Below, in pieces: positions 58,188 through 64,000 of a DNA stretch of 64,000 nt (positions within the stretch are counted from its first letter, which is position 1; each line of letters begins with the position of its first letter). The notes under the pieces were generated by a model. The model made no database searches. It worked only from the letters and a program-made list of their open reading frames with translations, and was not told where the DNA came from. Origin of the DNA: Diphasiastrum complanatum (lineage: Eukaryota > Streptophyta > Lycopodiopsida > Lycopodiales > Lycopodiaceae); assembly GCA_029204225.1 (NCBI GenBank), contig CM055098.1, positions 54,752,282-54,816,281 of the forward strand, given 5' to 3'. Position numbers and translations under genes: made by a program.

Positions 58188-58545
58188 TGTAATAGATCCT
58201 AACACCACAGTAGGGAAAACACTAACTGATCCACCCAACCTTGCCTACTCCCTGATATAGAGTAAGCCCCTCCTAGTCCAGTGTGAGGACTGGTAGCATG
58301 CAACTGCCAAGTGTCGGCCACGTGGCACTGACGTGGCCGACTGCACGTCGGGACCCAACTGGGGGTCCTGTCCTGCTGAAAGGGTCCCTAGACTGTGTTA
58401 GGCCCATCATAGCTATGGACCGTGCTGGGGCACACTACTCACACTGTCTTGCCCTATTGGTCGTGTATGCTGGACACGACCCTGACTGTGGTATCTGACC
58501 TATCTGTATTCTCTAGGGTTCGGCACTGGTTACGAGCTCGTAACA
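58188..58545 (-). mobile_element. chromovirus 5' LTR (358 bp)
   Basis: Same ends as the left LTR and same length. About two dozen single-base differences were counted by eye. Confidence 0.92.
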
Positions 58546-58550
58546 CTTTG

Positions 58551-59208
58551 ATTGCTTTGGGCCTTTCTTCTTCTTTTGTTTTGTCGTACTCTTGTTGGTG
58601 TACAAGACGTGAGAATCAGCTGAGGAACTTGAGGCTTTGTTCCTCCGCGTGTCTTCCTACAACAACATAGTAATGACTCTCGAAAGAGTCAATTCTGGAT
58701 GAGTTGTGATGATCATCACCCAGATGTCGTAAGAGCTTGGCAAGCTTGTAAGCAGTTGCATCATTGCGTCTTGATCGTCAATGACAGATCCGACAACTGC
58801 CATTTGTCTTAGCAGGTTCTTGAATTGATTAATGTGATTTTGTAGAGAATCACCATTCGTCATCTTGAGGGAGTAGAATTTCTTCCTGAGATGTAGCTTG
58901 GAAGCTATATCTCGCACTTCGTATAGTGTGCTCAAGATGTCCCAGACTTATTTCGATGTCTGAGCCTCGGATATATGGCCGATTTGGGTATCCGTGATGT
59001 TGAGGATGATCAATGCGAAAGCCTTTCCATCCTTCAGCTTCCATCTAGCGATTGCTGCGTCGTCTGCTTCGGGCTTCCCTTATGCATCTGTAACAACGTC
59101 ATACAATTCTTCAGCCATTAGTATAATTTTCATCTTAAATTTCCACAGATGGTAATTGGCTCCATCAAGCTTGTCCATGATAGGACTGGCTTTCCCTTGG
59201 GAAGCCAT
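58551..59208 (-). pseudogene. element B gag, N-terminal part
   Basis: The minus strand starts at the ATG of MASQGKASPIMDKLDGANYH (59208), followed by LWKFKMKIILMAEELYDVV and a UBN2-type gag block (KKFYSLKMTNGDSLQNHINQ, LLTSLPSSYDIWVM). Two in-frame stops (near 59083 and 58945) break it. It runs to the chromovirus insertion and resumes at 54435 with its zinc knuckle. Typical copia gag. Confidence 0.85.
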
Positions 59209-59351
59209 GTGGAGGAATTGGTCTAAGTGATAGGAGAAACTATCAGTGACTTAAGTATGAAAATCTGATACTGAAATACAGAAGAAGAAAACAATTACTC
59301 TATCGTCTAGTAGAGTCTTGTATTGTGGAAGCTTATCAAGCTATGAAAATA

Positions 59352-59363
59352 GCTCTGATACCA
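59352..59363 (-). promoter_or_regulatory. primer-binding site of element B
   Basis: GCTCTGATACCA directly before the LTR start TGTTGGAG at 59364. Confidence 0.9.
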
Positions 59364-60369
59364 TGTTGGAGAGAGAGGGAGATGAACGAGATTGAGAAAG
59401 GTGCCGTATGTTAGAAATGAAAAAAAAAAATTAGCTCAAAGGGGAAAGACGAACACAAACGAGAAACGAAACACGAACGAGAAACAAACTCGAACAAAAA
59501 GTATTCGTGCGCAGCGGAACGAGATATACGACTCTCTCTGTAAGCATGACTACGCCTATCAGAATGAACATAAATTCAGTGATGGAAATCACGGTCGCTT
59601 TGTCGCAAATAGAAAGACAAATTATGTCTTGCGAATGATTCTGGAAGAGCTAGACAATGGTTGATTGATAATTAGTCGCAAAACATTTGCGAAAGACAAG
59701 ACTAAATGTTAGTCGTCTATTACCAGAAAGAGCAACTAGAAAGATCAAACAGAATGAATAATAAGCATAGCAATATTAACACAGATCTGAACGCAGAATA
59801 AAGAACTGTATCAGATTCAGTATATCAAGTATACATGTCAATAAAGCGGTAGAGCACAAGACAATAGCGGACGAAACCGCGTGCCCTATGAAGGTTATTC
59901 AATCTGTAAAGGAATGAAAACTTATTACTGACGATAAAGAATCAATGCACAAAGCATCTACTTTGTCTATCTCGCTGATAAGCTTCTGATGCTAATTTAC
60001 ATACACTCTCATCTGCTCATCTTTCGTCAGGACTCAATTGCTCAATACTCGACCTCTTGATTATACTCTCTGATTCTCTCTCTGTATATATACATAATAT
60101 TACAGGTGTTGCAGATTAAGAAAGTACAGGGTGGATGTGTTGTTTGTAAGAGATTGTGGGTGGTTGCAATCGTTGTCCAGTCTGTTAGCACAGCTGCATG
60201 GGACGAGCATGAAGAAGGTGTGACATCAGCCTTTGCTTTTCATCCTTTCATTGCCTGTGAGAATTTGCATGTTAATATGCAGAATGCGCGACAACCCGAG
60301 TAAATATGCAGCATGAATGGAGGCAGATTAAAGATGGGATTTGGGAGAGTAGAGGTTGCAAATCCAACA
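59364..60369 (-). mobile_element. element B 5' LTR (1006 bp)
   Basis: TGTTGGAG...ATCCAACA with inverted terminal TGTTGG/CCAACA. Flanked on the right by ACCTC (60370-60374), the second copy of the target-site duplication. Confidence 0.92.
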
Positions 60370-60470
60370 ACCTCATCCTCACTCTTGATTATACATGTGT
60401 CTACATCAAATTTGACATTAAGGCTTCGATATTTCGTAGTAGAAGTGGTGAGCCTGTGGAATGTGGATCA
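60370..60470 (-). pseudogene. element A pre-integrase fragment, right side of the nest
   Basis: The minus strand reads TTKYRSLNVKFDVDTCIIKS then EDEV, and joins across the element B insertion to IIRGSRFGRLYKLD at 46491. It is the end of protease and start of GAG-pre-integrase of copia element A. The joint in frame at the ACCTC site is strong evidence for the nesting order. Confidence 0.8.
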
Positions 60471-60706
60471 GAAGTGCATCAGTTACCAGCTAGCATTCAA
60501 GATCAAAGTCATACACAATGCACAATGGAACAACAATACAATGGACAAAATTGCACTCTGATTACAAATAAAAAATGAGTACAAGAAGCTTGAAGCTGGG
60601 CACGAGACTGAGGACGCAAAACCACTTCAGCTGATAACGAGTTGATCACTTACTACTAAACTTGAAAAATGAACTTAACTATATTCCTAGCAAAACTCTT
60701 GTAGGA

Positions 60707-61480
60707 TCAAGTCCTGATCAGAGCATCATTCATCATTATGGAGCAAACACCTTGCTTAAAATGGACATCTAAGCCATCATCCATCAATTGTCCTACACTT
60801 AACAAACTCTTAGTGAGTGTAGGAACATAGAGTACATTATCAAGATCTACTCTTTTAGAGGATCCAAGACTTAAGGGAATAGTTCCCACTCCATCTATTC
60901 TACATTCTTGATCACTTGCTGTTAGAATGGACTTTTTACAACCTACAAAAGGTACAAGAGTTGAGAAAAAATCCTTTTGAAATGTCATGTGGGAACTAGT
61001 CCGAACTCATCTCCAAGGCCATTCAAAATGATTTGAACAAGTTCATCATCATGAATACCCTCACTAATGATGGAAAGTTCTTTATTGAAAGATTTTATTC
61101 TCAAGACATACTCTTGAGCACTCTCATCACTCCCTCTAATGCTTTGAAAAACTTTATTTCTTATCATAAGCACTCTAGAGGTATTTTTGGATTCATGAAT
61201 CCCTTTAAGATAGTCCCATGCCTCTTTGGCCGAGGTACAAGATGCCACTTCTTTTAGAAGTTCATTACTAACATTCATTTTTTAGGCAATGTAATGCTAG
61301 TCTAGCTCTCCTTTTGTACCTCACTAGATCTTGCCTTCCTTGAGGTTCTTCTTCCTCTCCTATGACAAGATCATACATATCTTGGAGCACAAGTAGTGAC
61401 TCCATTCTTACTTTCCAAGTTGAATAATTATTAGAATTTAGCCTTTCACTAGCCTCAAGAAGATAGGCTCCAATTTAACC
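60707..61480 (-). pseudogene. copia gag-protease with deleted zinc knuckle
   Basis: Minus-strand gag starts near 61480 (RLNSNNYSTWKVRMESLLVL, YKRRARLALHCLKNE). It continues at 61278 (LLKEVASCTSAKEAWDYLKG; SIRGSDESAQEYVLRIKSFN). At about 60990 it runs directly into protease sequence (HMTFQKDFFSTLVPF; VLYVPTLTKSLLSVGQLMDD). The zinc knuckle and the catalytic DSG of the protease are missing between them, an internal deletion of perhaps 150 codons. Probably the gag of element A or a related copy. The 60480-60706 interval does not continue the frame. Confidence 0.75.
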
Positions 61481-61892
61481 CATTCTATCTAGTAACAAGT
61501 ACAACAAATGTACTATTCAAAGGCTCTCCCTTCTCTCTTTCTCAGACTTTAGCTACAATGCTACTCTCTTGAATCTCACAAGACTCAAGAAGCAAGATCT
61601 ATAATGATCTTAAATTCAAAAAGACTTGGGAAAGTGAATTCTACACAATCTATTAAATTTAGAAGCTTGGATTTGACTCTTGGAAGTGCCAATGCCTTCC
61701 TATGGTATTTAGAATGGTTTTAGTTTCACTTTTGAACTAAAAAACATAAGCCTCAAACTCACTCTCAATGATTTGGAGGTTTAATAAGCTTCTAACACCT
61801 TTCAATCATCAAATCTATAATGGAAACAATGGATTTTCATAAGCACGTCACTAGTTTCACTCTTCACAACTTGTTTTGAATCTCAAATATTG

Positions 61893-62236
61893 AAAAGGCA
61901 AATTCAAGGGCAAAGGGCAAGTGGTCTAAAGGACAAGATCATGGTGAGTCTTCTTCTTTTGATAAGAAGAAAGATAGGTCTAAATTGAAGTGCTTCTATT
62001 GTGGCATCAAGGGGCATTTTGCTAGTGATTGCTACAAGAAGAAGAGAGATCAAGAAAAAAAAAAAGACAATTTCACTTTTGATGAGGAGGGTATTGGTGA
62101 TCCAAACTCAAATGATGATATTTTTTTGATGTCTTCCTGTTTGCTAACCAATAATGGAGATATTGATCCATGGTGGATTGATAGTGGAGCAAGCTTTAAT
62201 ATGATATCTCACAAAGAATACTTCACTTCTTTGTGA
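61893..62236 (+). pseudogene. copia zinc knuckle and protease start, plus strand
   Basis: Plus-strand reading GESSSFDKKKDRSKLKC leads to the zinc knuckle CFYCGIKGHFASDC, a Lys/Asp-rich linker and the protease site WWIDSGASFNMISHKEYF with intact DSG, ending in TGA at 62236. It is exactly the part missing from the minus-strand gag-protease next door, but in opposite orientation and of different sequence, so a separate copia fragment. Confidence 0.75.
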
Positions 62237-63511
62237 TAGGGCGATAGAACTTGAACAGACAAGGGAGAAGGAAATACTTGTGGAATAACTCTCTTGTTGT
62301 TATGGGCTGCTACGTACAAGAACAATTTGAAAGAATGTAAATGCCAAATTACAATCACAGCTCAATCGCTCTGCCCAACAAGATCTTAAAAATTCGATTC
62401 ATACTTAAAAACAAATGGATGAGTACAGTCTACCAAAGAGATTAGAAATGGTGTGAGGTATTACTGAAAAATAGATTCAATAAGAGGTCCAGTTCTGAAA
62501 ATCAAAGTAATAAAGCAGTGTCATAATGCAAGTTCCTCAGGCCTCAAAGACAACCATCATCTGATCAGAAACTAAGGAGTCGTAGACATTCGTAATCTGA
62601 TCAGAGTGAGTAAACGAGTGTGATCAAATAGAAGCAAAGTGCATTCAAATCACAACACACATTCATCTATGTTATACACAAATAGAAAAGCATATTGATG
62701 ATATATTACACTTTAGCATAACAATGAGTTACAACCAGATTGGTGGCGTAACTTGGAGGCTCAAAATCTTTCATCTCATGGACGGAGCATTACTTAGAGT
62801 GTGTGATAAAGGTGTATTTATACACCAGATTTATGTATTTAATCACAATAAATGTTTTTCATCTTACTAAGTGCTTTGTCGCACTCAAAGAGTAGTCGAA
62901 CTACTATGACAAAATGACAGAATGACAACTATACATGGTCAGGTGACTTTGGACACTTCGGTTGATGAACGAAGTCAGATGCTTCGGTTGATGAATGAAG
63001 TCGGACACTTCAGTTGATGAACATAGTCGGACACTTCGATTGATGAATGAAGTTGTTAAAAAAGTTGGAGACTTCGGTGATTTTAGATGATTAAAGAAGT
63101 CGAGTGACTTATTGTGAAGAAGTCGAAGACTTCGATTGATGGAAGAAGTCGAGTGGCTTGATTGTTGAAGAAGTCGGCCACTTTGGTTGATCAACGAAGT
63201 TGGACACTTCGGTTGATCAACGAAGTTGTCAAGGAAATTGGAGACTTCGAAGACTTCGATATCGAGTGACTTGATGGTTGAAGAAATCGAGGGTGATCAG
63301 GCCTTTGATGTTCTTCATGATTCTTTGACATTCAAATGTAGAATTAGATACAAATGGATACCCTTTGATGTAGTTCAATCGAAAAGTCGATGAAGTCGAC
63401 TTTGGTTGATTCGACTTTGTGTAAAATTGCAGGTTGTCAAATTGCTAGCAGAAACCCGTGTATTTAACCAGGTAATATTCAAGGAGACAACTGTGGACTT
63501 AATTTCCAACA
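62237..63511 (-). mobile_element. 3' LTR region of copia element D
   Basis: The right end TTTCCAACA at 63511 followed by GTTCCCATTAAGG (complement of a degenerate polypurine tract) marks a 3' LTR in minus orientation. The left boundary was not found; 62237 is only where the neighbouring coding fragment ends. It contains the GAAGTCG minisatellite. Confidence 0.5.
62940..63300. repeat. ACTTCGGTTGATGAACGAAGTCG minisatellite
   Basis: About ten degenerate copies of a 27-30 bp unit (ACTTCGGTTGATGAAYGAAGT plus CGGAC), shortening to GAAGTCGAGTGACTTGATTG towards the right. Each unit contains the near-palindrome ACTTCG...CGAAGT, so a single strand can form serial hairpins. Confidence 0.8.
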
Positions 63512-63529
63512 GTTCCCATTAAGGTCATG

Positions 63530-63990
63530 GTTGGTGCCTTGGTATCTTCGTCAGGTTCAGCATGTTAAAAAGCTTTTGATGCTTGATCTTGGGAAGCGCT
63601 TTGGTGAAGATGTCTGCAACCATTTCTGCTGTGGAGCAAATATTGAAGGATCACTTGCCCTGAGAAAACTTTCTCCCGAATGAAATGATACTAGATTTCT
63701 ATGTGCTTAGACTTGCCATGAAATCGGGGATACAGCAACAATGAAATACAACTCAAGTTGTCACACAAAATGGTGGTAGCATTGAACTTAACATCTGAAC
63801 TTGAAATTATGACATGATTGGTTACCCTTTGCTGGAGATCAGCCGGAAGCTCGTTGTAGACGTTCTTCAAATAAATTGGCTGTCTAAGTTTGTGATTCCT
63901 GCAGGTATCAGATGAGCAGACGTAGAACCAAAGTTGGTTTCACCTGACCCTAGATCAATGATCAATAAACATGCAGGAAGAATCATGAAA
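63530..63990 (-). pseudogene. copia element D RNase H C-terminal part
   Basis: The minus strand reads NHKLRQPIYLKNVYNELPA, NATTILCDNLSCISLL, PRFHGKSKHIEI, a stop, then YHFIREKVFSGQVILQY and, after a frameshift, remnants of the DIFTKALP motif (near 63585). This is the end of copia RNase H. Upstream pol lies right of the window. Broken by at least one stop and frameshifts. Confidence 0.78.
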
Positions 63991-64000
63991 TAGAAATTAG

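Larger units (their letters stand above)
54441..58545 (-). mobile_element. chromovirus deletion derivative (Ty3/gypsy), minus orientation
   Basis: A 4105-bp element with 358-bp LTRs (54441-54798, 58188-58545), CTTTG duplications, primer-binding site 58175-58186, and polypurine tract at 54799-54815. It encodes gag, protease, reverse transcriptase and a terminal chromodomain but lacks RNase H and integrase. The LTRs differ at about two dozen positions, nearly all transitions, so it is clearly older than the gag-only element. Inserted in the gag gene of element B. Confidence 0.9.
46497..60369 (-). mobile_element. copia element B (nested host, minus orientation)
   Basis: LTR retrotransposon bounded by ACCTC duplications. 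The right LTR (59364-60369, 1006 bp) is the 5' LTR in element orientation. The left LTR (46497-46552 plus 51859-52841) is the 3' LTR, split by the gag-only element. The primer-binding site is at 59352-59363 and the C8 polypurine-tract complement at 52842-52849. Gag starts at 59208 and is split at 58550 by a chromovirus. A damaged protease runs directly into reverse transcriptase, so integrase is deleted. The LTRs differ by many substitutions and an indel of about 44 bp, so B is older than the gag-only element inside it. Confidence 0.85.

Noticed and set aside
62940-63300. CRISPR-like spaced repeats
   Set aside because: Units are contiguous and degenerate with no unique spacers, and the DNA is plant nuclear. 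It is a minisatellite.

Overview
This window looks like nuclear DNA of a vascular land plant with a large, transposon-filled genome. The evidence is split genes with GT-AG introns up to 4.5 kb, a chloroplast-targeted Hsp100 gene, plant-type Ty1/copia, Ty3/gypsy, CACTA and LINE remnants, and long (GA)n/(CT)n tracts. A fern or another plant with long introns fits, but the species cannot be fixed from the sequence alone.

Only two host genes are evident. At the left edge on the minus strand are the first two exons of a COQ10-type coenzyme Q-binding START protein (exon 1 at 1859-2157, exon 2 at 24-219); the rest lies outside the window. In the middle on the plus strand is a complete ten-exon gene for a chloroplast ClpB/Hsp100 disaggregase (25640-39540, 1015 residues predicted). 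Its introns 1, 5 and 6 (4.0, 1.3 and 4.5 kb) are filled with simple repeats and foldback sequence. Intron 9 is stop-free and in frame.

Layout: 0-2.8 kb, COQ10. 2.9-4.3 kb, an old non-coding tandem duplication. 5-20.4 kb, decayed transposons: a gypsy RNase H piece, a copia LTR with primer-binding site, a minus-strand gypsy gag-protease, two CACTA transposase pieces in opposite orientation, a 1.2 kb G-poor repeat array, and a copia gag-protease with LTR. 20.4-25 kb, unidentified remnants. 25-40 kb, ClpB. 40.9-42.2 kb, a LINE reverse transcriptase remnant. 43-64 kb, an exceptionally readable nest of LTR retrotransposons.

The nest can be ordered by target-site duplications. A minus-strand copia element (A) carries a second minus-strand copia element (B, 46497-60369, duplication ACCTC). 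B in turn carries a plus-strand gag-only LTR element (46553-51853, duplication GAAAC) inside its left LTR, and a minus-strand chromovirus deletion derivative (54441-58545, duplication CTTTG) inside its gag. All three inserted elements lack an integrase domain, so each must have been mobilised by enzymes supplied from elsewhere.

The gag-only element is the most striking object. Its LTRs look identical apart from a 47-bp tandem duplication in the 3' copy. It has an open 737-codon gag with a protease-like fold whose catalytic triplet is altered, and a leader with five evenly scattered copies of a small hairpin motif.
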